From Mangrovibacter plantisponsor (lineage in GTDB: Bacteria > Pseudomonadota > Gammaproteobacteria > Enterobacterales > Enterobacteriaceae), in contig NZ_QGTS01000004.1 of the NCBI RefSeq assembly GCF_003182475.1, positions 131,481 through 195,480 of the forward strand: a DNA stretch of 64,000 nt, given 5' to 3'. Under the pieces are notes generated by a model that was not told the DNA's origin, searched no databases, and was given only the letters and a program-made list of their open reading frames with translations. Position numbers and translations under genes: made by a program. This document shows positions 1 to 6,859 of this stretch, piece after piece (positions within the stretch are counted from its first letter, which is position 1; each line of letters starts with the position of its first letter).

Positions 1-173
1 AGTTTTGCTTCAGACGAATCACCAGACATTAATGCATTGTGGATCGCAGCCGTTCTGTCTGCTTCAAGCTGGATCGTCGTCACCTGAAGAAAAGCTAATT
101 CGTTCTGTTCTGTCGGGCTTAAACTACCTTTAACACGCGCCTTTTCCAGCAACTCGCCAGTACGACGAGCATA
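1..173 (-). pseudogene. Fragment of CdiA-type pre-toxin region (second copy)
   Basis: On the minus strand this encodes a stretch of the same protein region found in the VENN-barnase module (residues around ELLEKARVKGSLSPTEQ to GDSSEAK). It matches 5448-5619 base for base apart from one substitution that changes EQDELAF to EQNELAF. The match stops abruptly at 173. It is a remnant of another orphan CdiA-CT or the product of a duplication, and it is cut by the window edge, so its upstream part cannot be judged. Confidence 0.8.
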
Positions 174-273
174 TCAGCGACGCACAGCAGAACCACCCGT
201 AAGTGGCTGATAAGGCTTTTTAACGGGATTATCCGGGAGTATGTGGGATAAGACTGGAGAGGCCCTGCTGGCC

Positions 274-579
274 TCAGCTCGGGCTGTATTGCCCGGCTAC
301 CTTCCGGGAGGTATGAAGGACGCGCAGGATGCGCACCCGGGCATTTTCAGTTGCATACACGATAATGAACGGGAAGTGAGGCACCACCAGTTTACGCTGC
401 GTCTCTGAGCGTCCGGCTTTCACCCCGGCAAGCGGGTTTTCTGCAAGGATGCCCGCCATACCCGCCAGCCGTTCATCAGCGGCGATAGCGACCAGTGCGC
501 CCGCTTCCCGGTTCAGATACAGGAAGATATTCTCCCTGTCGCTTTGTGCGCGTTTTTCCCATTCAACACAGACCGTCAC
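274..579 (-). CDS. ParE/RelE-family toxin of a type II toxin-antitoxin pair
   Basis: 101 aa. The size, basic charge and pattern are those of the ParE/RelE superfamily: N-terminal VEWEKRAQSDRENIFLYL helix hairpin, then VKAGRSETQRKLVVPHFPFIIVY and a C-terminal VRILRVLHTSRK strand. Family members either cleave ribosome-bound mRNA (RelE) or poison gyrase (ParE). The ENPLAGVKAGRSETQRKL and HTSRK pattern favours the ParE/RelE_StbE side, but the target cannot be told from sequence. Its start overlaps the antitoxin stop by 4 bases (ATGA), the usual antitoxin-first operon. The pair lies in the mobile region left of an IS element. Confidence 0.85.
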   Translation of the reverse strand: MTVCVEWEKRAQSDRENIFLYLNREAGALVAIAADERLAGMAGILAENPLAGVKAGRSETQRKLVVPHFPFIIVYATENARVRILRVLHTSRKVAGQYSPS

Positions 580-863
580 AGCTTACCCCGCGTGGCCCGT
601 TGCTTCAGGGCATTCATCCGGTTTTCCATTTCATCGTTGCTGATGTACTCGCCTTCGCCTGCATCATAACGGCTGAACGCCTGTGCTATCTGTTCTTCCA
701 GCCAGCCTTCATGCTCGCTGCTCTGATGGCGGCGCTCTTCAGCGGCCAGCTCTTCCGCACGCTGGCGCATCAGCTCCGTCAGGCTCATCTGCTGACGCTC
801 TGCGGCCTGCATCGCCAGGCGTTTGGTTTCTTCGTCGATACGGAAGTGGATGGTGCTGCTCAT
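576..863 (-). CDS. Ribbon-helix-helix antitoxin of the type II pair
   Basis: 95 aa from the ATG at 863. The open frame extends further upstream, but GAGG lies 8 nt before this ATG and the RHH begins immediately (STIHFRIDEETKRLAMQAAERQQMS), so this start is preferred. The N-terminal RHH of the RelB/DinJ class should dimerise, bind the operon promoter and repress it. The acidic C-terminal half (EGWLEEQIAQAF..EYISNDEMENRM) should wrap the toxin. It is translationally coupled to the downstream toxin by a 4-base overlap. Confidence 0.83.
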   Translation of the reverse strand: MSSTIHFRIDEETKRLAMQAAERQQMSLTELMRQRAEELAAEERRHQSSEHEGWLEEQIAQAFSRYDAGEGEYISNDEMENRMNALKQRATRGKL

Positions 864-1100
864 CGTCATAACCTCGCGTGGTGTCGATTGTGTTGTCATT
901 ATGATGTCAGTCCTCCATGTTGTCATCCGGGATTTCTGTTTCCCGCTCTGCCGGATGTCGGGGCATCGCCCTGATCGGGTAGTTTTTGGGGCACGGCCAA
1001 CTGGCGGTGGCCACAAAACATTTCCTCCCGGGGGTTTGAAGCACTTTCAGGTCTCAGGATCAAGGCGGCAGGGTGAAGGCGGTACGAGGAGTCTGACCGC

Positions 1101-1134
1101 TAAAAACACAATCCCGGCGCGAAGGCCGGGATCT
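1101..1134 (-). terminator. Rho-independent terminator between IS element and TA operon
   Basis: Perfect 8-bp stem ATCCCGGC (1111-1118) with GCCGGGAT (1125-1132) and a 6-nt loop. Read leftward it is followed by TGTGTTTTTA. It would stop leftward transcription from the IS into the toxin-antitoxin operon. The stretch 864-1172 otherwise holds only the TA promoter region. Confidence 0.65.
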
Positions 1135-1188
1135 GTGCCTCGATTTTTAGTCAGCTGGTTAAGCAATTAGATTGTAAGCATACCTGTT

Positions 1189-1983
1189 TTAGTTCCACGC
1201 ACTTTTTGAGATTTCCGGGGTTTCAGCCATCAGCCGGTACTCTTCCGGTGTCAGGTTGTTAAGGGATTCATGAGGCCGCTCGCTGTTATATTCAGCCAGC
1301 CAGCGCTCGGTAATTTCCCGTGCTTCATTCAGGGTTCTGAACAGGTAAAAATCCAGGATTTCTGTCCGGTATGTCCGGTTGAACCGTTCGATAAAAGCGT
1401 TTTGTGTTGGCTTACCCGGCTTGATAAATTCGAGCTGCACGCCATGTTCTTCAGCCCATTGTGCCAGCGCCAGTGAGACTAGTTCTGGCCCGTTGTCCAT
1501 CCGCATCTTCAGCGGGTAGCCGCGATTTACCACGATCCTTTCCAGCCCCCGGACGACTCGCTGAGCCGGGATATTAAGGTCAATTTCTATCGCCAGTGCT
1601 TCACGGTTAAAATCATCCACCACATTGAAGGTCCGGAAGCGTCTGCCGCAGATCAGCGCGTCGTGCATAAAATCGATGGACCAGCTCTGGTTTAACGCAT
1701 GCGGCGTCGCCAGTGGTGCTGGATTACGCACTGGCAGTCGCTGTTTTCCCTTGCGACGAAAGTTCAGTTTCAGCAGGCAGTAAATCCGGTGAACGCGTTT
1801 ATGGTTCCAGGTATTGCCCTGCCTGCGCAGCAGCTGGAACAGCTTCTTAAAACCGTAGCGCGGATAGCGTTCTGCCAGTTCAGTCAGCGCATGGATCACC
1901 GGTTCATCACGCCGGGTATCGGGCTGATAAAAATACACTGTCCTGCTCAGCGATAACGTCCTGCAGGCCTGGCGTAAACTCAT
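1189..1983 (-). CDS. IS3-family transposase OrfB (DDE integrase core)
   Basis: 264 aa from the internal ATG at 1983. N-terminal HTH_21-like segment (PRYGFKKLFQLLRRQG), then the integrase core. Catalytic residues are recognisable: Asp in WSIDFMHD, Asp in MDNGPE and Glu in NAFIERFNRTYR, i.e. the DDE triad with the usual spacing to E. In vivo it is expected as the OrfAB fusion made by -1 frameshifting. The frame is open upstream of 1983 (ALKPAIKRELVNYLTAQFA) back to the slippery site, which supports this. No stop or frameshift is seen in the core, so the element may be active. Confidence 0.9.
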   Translation of the reverse strand: MSLRQACRTLSLSRTVYFYQPDTRRDEPVIHALTELAERYPRYGFKKLFQLLRRQGNTWNHKRVHRIYCLLKLNFRRKGKQRLPVRNPAPLATPHALNQSWSIDFMHDALICGRRFRTFNVVDDFNREALAIEIDLNIPAQRVVRGLERIVVNRGYPLKMRMDNGPELVSLALAQWAEEHGVQLEFIKPGKPTQNAFIERFNRTYRTEILDFYLFRTLNEAREITERWLAEYNSERPHESLNNLTPEEYRLMAETPEISKSAWN

Positions 1984-2033
1984 GGCAAATTGCGCCGTCA
2001 GATAGTTGACAAGTTCACGCTTTATCGCTGGTT

Positions 2034-2300
2034 TTAAAGCTTTTTTTCAATGACATCTTTAAGTGCCCGGCACTCAAGGCTGAGATCAGCAAACATCTGT
2101 TTGAGGCGTCGGTTTTCATCCTCCAGATCTTTCATCTTTTTGATATCAGAGGCTTCCATACCGCCATATTTTGCTTTCCAGTTGTAGTACGAGGCTTCAG
2201 AGATACCGGCTTCACGGCAGACATCCTTGACGGTACGTCCGGTTTCGACGGACTTCAGAACGGCAATGATCTGGTGTTCGGTGAATCGGGCTTTACGCAT
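2034..2300 (-). CDS. IS3-family OrfA (helix-turn-helix, leucine zipper)
   Basis: 88 aa from the ATG at 2300, chosen because GAGGAG lies 6 nt upstream. The open frame also allows 2321. HTH_Tnp_1 domain (FTEHQIIAVLKSVETGRTVK..AGISEASYYNWKAKYGG) followed by a coiled-coil heptad region (IKKMKDLEDENRRLKQMFADLS) that mediates multimerisation with OrfAB. It binds the terminal inverted repeats. Confidence 0.88.
   Translation of the reverse strand: MRKARFTEHQIIAVLKSVETGRTVKDVCREAGISEASYYNWKAKYGGMEASDIKKMKDLEDENRRLKQMFADLSLECRALKDVIEKKL
2040..2047 (-). other. Programmed -1 frameshift site of the IS transposase
   Basis: Minus-strand A7G run just before the OrfA stop. A slip on A-AAA-AAG continues into the OrfB frame as GCT TTA AAA CCA, giving the OrfAB fusion. 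This is the usual arrangement in the IS3 family. Confidence 0.8.
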
Positions 2301-2379
2301 GGCGATCTCCTCAGGGGACATAATCAGTATGTCGGAAGATCTCTAAAAGTGAATGGGCCGTTTTGCAGGGATGCTTACA

Positions 2380-2576
2380 CCATCACGGCTCGGATCGCGT
2401 ACTGCACACTGCTCACGCGTTCCTTCACAACCCCCACCGGCATCCCAGTCATCGCCGTTTGCTGAACCCTTGCTTCCGTTTCCGGTTGCACCGGCTATTG
2501 CGGCGGCTGTATTTGCGACTGCTTCCGCAGCAGTTCCCAACACACTCAGCGAGTTATTCTCAACAATACAGGTGGA
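2380..2576 (-). pseudogene. Orphan VENN pre-toxin fragment cut by the IS element
   Basis: Minus-strand frame starting after a stop at 2577-2579 reads IVENNSLSVLGTAAEAVANTAAAIAG and on to DPSRDGV, where the IS right end interrupts it. The VENN motif (2553-2564) marks the start of the variable CdiA-CT/FhaB toxin module. Nothing upstream encodes a CdiA body, and no toxin domain remains. It is a dead module start, cut off from any start codon. Confidence 0.8.
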
Positions 2577-2678
2577 TTATGCGCAGTTGATACTTTCCAA
2601 CCACGCACAATCAGCATTATGTCTTACGCCCTTTGGGGGTGATAACAATTAAGATGTCTCACCTCAGTTAATATAATT

Positions 2679-2870
2679 TTACTTTTTAAAATATTTCTTC
2701 TTGGCATCATTTAAATTGCTTGAATTTGCTCCACCGGAAAAATCAGGATCCTCAGATTGCACGGGGTCATCTTCCCATCCACAAATAGGACAAATTTCAT
2801 AATCACCAAGTTCACTTATTGTTTTATTGCCACAACAAGGGCAAGGATATAAATCTTCTATTATCATTTT
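2679..2870 (-). CDS. CPCC-type cysteine-rich protein, likely immunity to the adjacent toxin
   Basis: 63 aa. The ATG at 2870 overlaps the toxin stop by 4 bases (ATGA). A TTG at 2882 in the same frame is possible but lies inside the toxin. Two CxxC pairs (YPCPCCGNK and ICPICGWEDDP) form a zinc-ribbon-like CPCC domain, a family often found as immunity or accessory proteins beside polymorphic toxins. Position directly behind the toxin domain suggests it neutralises it; this is inferred. The low GC content matches the toxin and differs from the core genes. Confidence 0.8.
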   Translation of the reverse strand, partial: KMIIEDLYPCPCCGNKTISELGDYEICPICGWEDDPVQSEDPDFSGGANSSNLNDAKKKYFKK

Positions 2871-4296
2871 TGTTTTTCCCAATATTCAAGCCCATTTTGA
2901 GGTTTAAACATTGTTTTAGGAGTTCCGTCCGCATTTTTTACAGCAAAAGTATTTGTTGCCGGATTGTAATACATCGTATCTCCGTTCGCTCGTTCTTTTA
3001 TCAAAGTACCCTTTGGAGGAGTGTTTACAAAATCATGGGCTGCATCAACATACTGCTTTGAATTTTGAAATTCAGGGAATTCACTTTTATGTTTATCCCA
3101 GTGACCATAAGCATTAGATACGGGATCTGTTTTTTTAGTTTCAGTCCATATCTGAGAATCTTTTTGTTTACCTGAACCAGTATTTACCTCTACATCATGA
3201 TCTGGTTTCCATACTCCACTTGATGATTGCGATGTAGGACTTGAGGCAACTTTGTTGGTATACCATCACTCGCTTCTTTTATGAGCTTATTAGCCCCATC
3301 AAGATCGCCGGCTTTTAACAGTAATTTAGCCTCTTTCAGTGGTTTCGTGAAAACTTTAGCAAAAGGCAATGTGCCCGCAGCAGCTAATGTGTAATCAATC
3401 CAGTCATCAGCTTCAGCAAAACTTTTAAAATCACCGACCACTGGCACAAAATCAATACCTAAAGAAGCGGCTTCTCTGAAAAATTTGTCGCGATCTTCTG
3501 CCATTTTAGCTGAGCAGGCACCTGCACTCATTCCTGCACAGTTTTCTTTCCTGTAACGCTCAATCTCTGCATTAACACGCTCTTCAGCAACCTGTTGAGG
3601 TGTCTTACCTTGTGATGTGGCATCGATAACATCACTGAGCGAGTTATTCTCAACCTCAACCCGCGCTGCATTACCCGCACTCACCATCCCGCGTGTGTCG
3701 CCGCTGGCCACGCTACCGCCCGCAGAAGCCAGTGCAGTAACCAGGGTCGTCACCACACTTTTCTCTTCCGATGTCAGCTCTTCTGCGTCCTTGTTATACA
3801 GCGCTTTCGCCAGTTCCTGAGCGCTTACTGAGGATACCAGCCCTCCCACTCCACCGGCTACCGCATTTCCTCCCTGCGCCTTCGCCAGGGCGGCCGAAAC
3901 CAACGTATGCAATGCCACCCGCGCACTGTCATGCTTCTCTGTCACATCTTTCACCAGCCGCGCCAGTACCGGTGCCGCACCTGATGCCATGCCTCCCTGG
4001 ATATTCCCACCCAGTACGCCGGATAACAGGCCGGTTACTGCTGTGCCTGCCGTCCAGTATGTGCTGCCAACACCATAATTCGCCTCTGCCTCTTTGTATG
4101 TTGCCGATGCCTCCACCCGTTTGTTTACAGCCTCTTCACTCAGCCCCGCCAGTTCTCCGTTGGCGGCCAGTTCCTCACGCGCTTTCTTCCGCGCATCATC
4201 AAGTTGGCTGTTCATCCAGGCATCCATTGCCTGTGAACCCAGCGCCGTTGCCTGCAAAGATTCCGCTCTGCTCAACAACAGACTGGTAGTTATTGG
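2867..4296 (-). pseudogene. Orphan CdiA/FhaB C-terminal module: pre-toxin, VENN, toxin domain, frameshifted
   Basis: The first frame (4278 to 3190) encodes the conserved pre-toxin region (SEEAVNKRVEASATYKEAEANYG..STYWTAG, then ARVALHTLVSAALAKAQGG), the VENNSLS motif near 3640-3660 and a PT-TG-like hydrophobic segment (GIDFVPVVGDFKSFAEADDW). Near 3250 the coding sense passes to another frame (after SDGIPTK), which reads through PTSQSSSGVWKPDHDVEV to AYGHWDKHKSEFPEFQ, YVDAAHDFVNTPPKGT and ends FKPQNGLEYWEKQK at 2867. That last part looks like a small nuclease toxin of the BECR (barnase-EndoU-colicin-RelE) type; the fold is inferred. A 1-nt shift separates the halves. There is no own start codon, as usual for orphan modules. 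Confidence 0.78.
4250..4294 (-). pseudogene. Remnant of FhaB/CdiA body (NNYQSVVEQSGIFAG)
   Basis: In a frame different from the pre-toxin ORF, the minus strand reads NNYQSVVEQSGIFAG, a sequence typical of the C-terminal third of filamentous-haemagglutinin-like exoproteins. Only about 15 codons survive. It shows that the module was once attached to, or recombined with, a full FhaB/CdiA gene, and that the junction has been rearranged. Confidence 0.6.
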
Positions 4297-4424
4297 TTAA
4301 CCCGCCGTCGCAACTCACGCTGAAGGGCCGCTGGCTGGAAGATCTCCGCTTTAACACCGGACAGCCCGTTATCGTCACCGTCGAGCGCGGGCGGCTGGAG
4401 ATTGAGGCGGAGCTTAAGATCTGA
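4290..4424 (+). pseudogene. C-terminal fragment of a SymE-like toxin
   Basis: Plus-strand frame after a stop at 4287-4289 reads LTLKGRWLEDLRFNTG, then PVIVTVERGRLEIE, and stops at 4424. This is the C-terminal SpoVT/AbrB-like half of SymE (PF08845-type). The N-terminal half is missing, replaced by the fhaB/cdiA remnant on the other strand. SymE-like genes often sit among CDI and Rhs orphan modules. A terminator follows directly. Confidence 0.7.
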
Positions 4425-4433
4425 CAAGCAGAT

Positions 4434-4468
4434 AAAAAATCTCGGCCTGTTAAGGACCGAGATTTTTT
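4434..4468. terminator. Bidirectional Rho-independent terminator
   Basis: 12-bp perfect stem AAAAAATCTCGG (4434-4445) with CCGAGATTTTTT (4457-4468) and an 11-nt loop. T-runs lie on both strands. It serves the symE remnant rightward and the barstar-like gene leftward. Confidence 0.9.
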
Positions 4469-4518
4469 AATTAAACGTACTCAATATAGGAGTTCGTCAT
4501 TAAAAAACACCGCCCTAT

Positions 4519-4812
4519 TCATTCAAGAAAAAATTGAAACTCTTTTTCCTGCCCTTTACCCTGATATCTATCTTTAGTTTTCTCAAATAGTTCAATGATA
4601 ATATCAAAAGCAGTTCCCAGTTTTTTCCGGGAAACGGCTGATTTTTTCCAATGTAAACACACACCGCAAGCCATCCCTGAACTTAACATGTCCCAAAGGG
4701 CATCAGTATTATTACCGTAATATGCCCCAAAATCTAAAGCATTCGCTATTGCACGATGAAAATCGTACTCTGAATCTACTTCATCACCATCTATTGTGAC
4801 ATTGTGGCACAT
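4519..4812 (-). CDS. Barstar-like ribonuclease inhibitor (immunity protein)
   Basis: 97 aa. Barstar family: the inhibitory segment YYGNNTDALWD aligns with YYGENLDALWD of Bacillus barstar, and keeps both acidic residues (Asp35 and Asp39 in barstar) that plug the barnase active site. The N-terminal strand VTIDGDEVDSEYDFHRAI also fits. Start at the ATG after AGGGG, 12 nt behind the stop of the barnase module. It is expected to be cytoplasmic and to bind the toxin domain encoded next to it. It looks intact, even though the toxin has a changed catalytic residue. Confidence 0.9.
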   Translation of the reverse strand: MCHNVTIDGDEVDSEYDFHRAIANALDFGAYYGNNTDALWDMLSSGMACGVCLHWKKSAVSRKKLGTAFDIIIELFEKTKDRYQGKGQEKEFQFFLE

Positions 4813-4824
4813 ACATACCCCTGA

Positions 4825-5886
4825 TTATTTCCATTTTCCTATTGATGTCGCCGTTTCATAATAATCTGTAGTGATATACAGTAATCCATCGTTAGAATAC
4901 AACAAGCGTGTACCTGCTTGCTTTGCTCTTGACATCGTATTATTTAATCCAACATCAGCCTCATACCAAGACCGTCCTGGAGCTGAAGGTAGCAAATTGG
5001 TTGTATTATGGAATACATCACCGCCTATCTGCCCACCAGAAACATAATTATTTAAGGCTTTACCACCGGCCCATCCATTATCCTCTGCAACTTGCTTGGT
5101 TACATAATTTGATGGTAATTTTCCGGTAGTCCGCAAGCTATCCACAACATCATTTGCTGCTTGAGTAGTCTGTAAGTCCAATTTTAATCCAGCATAGCTT
5201 GCTGCGTTATGGGCTTCATTACTTATAACCCCAGCCGCCGCTGATTCAGCTTTATTCGTCGTAGCGGTGTTTTTTGCTGTCTGGCTTTCTCCCTGTAAAA
5301 TATCATCAAGTGTGGATTTTTCCGCTTTTGCAGTTGCAGAAACTGTTGGTGTAGGTAGCGAGCTACCCTTTCCTCCTTTCCCAATCCCAGCCGCTATCCC
5401 CGCTGCGCTGGTTCCGGCCACCTGCGCTAACGAGTTTATCGCAAGTTGTTTTGCTTCAGACGAATCACCAGACATTAATGCATTGTGGATCGCAGCCGTT
5501 CTGTCTGCTTCAAGCTGGATCGTCGTCACCTGAAGAAAAGCTAATTCGTCCTGTTCTGTCGGGCTTAAACTACCTTTAACACGCGCCTTTTCCAGCAACT
5601 CGCCAGTACGACGAGCATAATCTGCTTGTAACTCGCTCACCTCATTGGCTTTATTAACACAGTCCTGAGCGCCTTTACATCCCACAACGCGTTCATGCTG
5701 CTCAGCATTTATTTTTTTATATTTATCAACAACAGCATCACAGGCATCACCCTGACACTGAGTCATTTCTCTGGCCCGGTCCTGGTTTTGCTTCACACTC
5801 AGCGAGTTATTCTCAACAACAACTCGATCCGACGCATACCCCTGTGATGATAACAGTTTTTCCCTGTACTTTCCGTGAGTTACAAT
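4825..5886 (-). CDS. Orphan CdiA-CT module: VENN pre-toxin with C-terminal barnase-type RNase
   Basis: The open frame begins after a stop at 5887-5889 with IVTHGKYREKLLSSQGYASDR, then VVVENNSLS (VENN motif about 5799-5815), a charged helical region (DRAREMTQCQGDACDAVVDKYKK..SELQADYARRTGELLEKA), a glycine-rich linker and a barnase domain over the last 110 residues. No ATG exists near the N-terminus; a GTG at 5796 is possible. Barnase landmarks: NYVTK, WYEAD (Glu73 equivalent), SRAKQAGTR (Arg83 and Arg87 equivalents), LLYSNDGLLYITTD. The catalytic His102 of barnase is Tyr here (TTDYYET, codon 4861-4863). Orphan modules lack their own translation start and serve as a reservoir for recombination with cdiA. 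Confidence 0.88.
   Translation of the reverse strand: MVTHGKYREKLLSSQGYASDRVVVENNSLSVKQNQDRAREMTQCQGDACDAVVDKYKKINAEQHERVVGCKGAQDCVNKANEVSELQADYARRTGELLEKARVKGSLSPTEQDELAFLQVTTIQLEADRTAAIHNALMSGDSSEAKQLAINSLAQVAGTSAAGIAAGIGKGGKGSSLPTPTVSATAKAEKSTLDDILQGESQTAKNTATTNKAESAAAGVISNEAHNAASYAGLKLDLQTTQAANDVVDSLRTTGKLPSNYVTKQVAEDNGWAGGKALNNYVSGGQIGGDVFHNTTNLLPSAPGRSWYEADVGLNNTMSRAKQAGTRLLYSNDGLLYITTDYYETATSIGKWK
5448..5619. repeat. 172-bp direct repeat, partner of 2-173
   Basis: Identical to 2-173 except for one base. It lies inside the pre-toxin part of the barnase module. The two copies are in the same orientation, 5.4 kb apart, and bracket the TA pair, the IS and two toxin modules. Confidence 0.9.
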
Positions 5887-6002
5887 CTATTTTCCCTGCT
5901 GTACTTCCGGAGCAGAAACTTTTTACCCTGACGCGCTTTTTTCACAGCTCAATCTTACATTGTCTTTAAAAATGAACAAAGTCATCCAAACTAGAATTAT
6001 CT

Positions 6003-6359
6003 TCAACAAGCAATCACAGGATAATCCCCCAAACTAGTTGTAATTACATAAGATTCAAAACCATTTTTTTCAGGAATAATGCGTATATAATTTTCATTGC
6101 TAAAACATATGGTTAATATTTCACCATTAAGCATGGGGCATGACTCAACTTTTTGATTAAGCGTAGGGAATAGAAGAATACTTGTTGTTAGATCCTCGCC
6201 ATGCCCGCTCTTAAGATGACTTTTTTTGCCGCACTGGAAAGGACATTGGATCATAATTCTGCTGCCTGACGAAAATAGCAAAACTAAAGAGCCAACCCCC
6301 ACAATAACTCCAGTAAGTATCGACTGCTCAAACTCTTTCAGTTCATCGATTGTAATCAT
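6003..6359 (-). CDS. Candidate immunity protein for the disrupted toxin upstream
   Basis: 118 aa, family not recognised with certainty. Hydrophobic segment near residues 13-30 (SILTGVIVGVGSLVLLFSSGSRIMIQCPF), then a beta-rich body ending in VITTSLGDYPVIAC. The ATG lies 7 nt behind the stop of a toxin remnant. Low GC, small size and position are typical of CDI/polymorphic-toxin immunity genes. The role is inferred from context only. It could also be a stand-alone hypothetical protein. Confidence 0.65.
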   Translation of the reverse strand: MITIDELKEFEQSILTGVIVGVGSLVLLFSSGSRIMIQCPFQCGKKSHLKSGHGEDLTTSILLFPTLNQKVESCPMLNGEILTICFSNENYIRIIPEKNGFESYVITTSLGDYPVIAC

Positions 6360-6366
6360 TTAAAAC

Positions 6367-6530
6367 TTACCTTTTTGGTGGAATCGTATCCACTGGCAGC
6401 GGTATATGAGTTTCCCCACGAGTAAATAGCTTCTCATATTACCGCTCCACCTTTGCCAGCCCATGTTGATTCCCGGGGAAAGGTGGAGCCGCTTTCATAA
6501 ACTGATTTACCTGTTTGAGTAATTGCCACA
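6367..6530 (-). pseudogene. C-terminal remnant of an unidentified polymorphic toxin
   Basis: Minus-strand reading gives QTGKSVYESGSTFPRES, TWAGKGGAVI, then a frame break, then YEKLFTRGETHIPLPVDTIPPKR and a stop at 6367. Restoring two bases (TA) in the run GTAATATGAG at 6433-6442 would join the parts as AVI-YEKLF. The upstream part has been replaced by the IS21 fragment. The toxin family is not recognised. It sits directly before the candidate immunity gene. Confidence 0.55.
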
Positions 6531-6829
6531 TACAACAGGGTTATGACGGCTGCCGCTCCACGTTGCGTCAGTATGTGCATCCCAAACGAGCCCTGCGTGC
6601 GTCCAAACAGACCGTACGCTTCGAGACGCAGCCTGGTCAGCAACTCCAGCACGACTTGGGTGAAATCGAGACTGTTGTCAACAACCAGCGCTGTAAAGTG
6701 AGCTTCGCCGTTAACACCCTCGGTTACTCCCGGCACGTCTATGCATGGGCAACTGATAGCCAGGATGCTGAGCATACCTATGAATCACTGGTCAAAGCCT
6801 TTGCCTACTTTGGTAATCCCCCCAAATAA
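6530..6829 (+). pseudogene. Internal fragment of IS21-family transposase IstA
   Basis: About 100 codons matching the central part of IstA: LRQYVHPKRALRASKQTVRFE, QHDLGEIE (first catalytic Asp region), VSFAVNTLGYSRHVY, TDSQDAEHTYESLVKAFAYFGNPPK, then a premature stop where VPKTVLVDN would be expected. Both ends, istB and the inverted repeats are missing. It is a degraded insertion that interrupted the toxin module on the other strand. Confidence 0.8.
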
Positions 6830-6859
6830 ATGCAATCTGTCACTCAAGAGTGATTGTTA

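Larger units (their letters stand above)
1173..2379 (-). mobile_element. IS3-family insertion sequence (IS407-like group), apparently intact
   Basis: 1207 bp. Imperfect terminal inverted repeats begin TGTAAGCATACCTG at 1173 and TGTAAGCATCCCTG (reverse strand) at 2379. It holds two overlapping frames, orfA and orfB, joined by a slippery A7G. Protein sequence resembles the ISEhe3-type elements of enterobacteria from memory. The flanking tetranucleotides (1169-1172 agat, 2380-2383 ccat) differ, so no target duplication is visible. The right end sits inside a VENN toxin fragment, while the left flank is unrelated TA DNA. Confidence 0.88.

Noticed and set aside
6434-6775. 113-codon minus-strand ORF
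   Set aside because: Most of it is antisense to the IS21 istA fragment; only its last 30 codons are a real toxin remnant, annotated separately.
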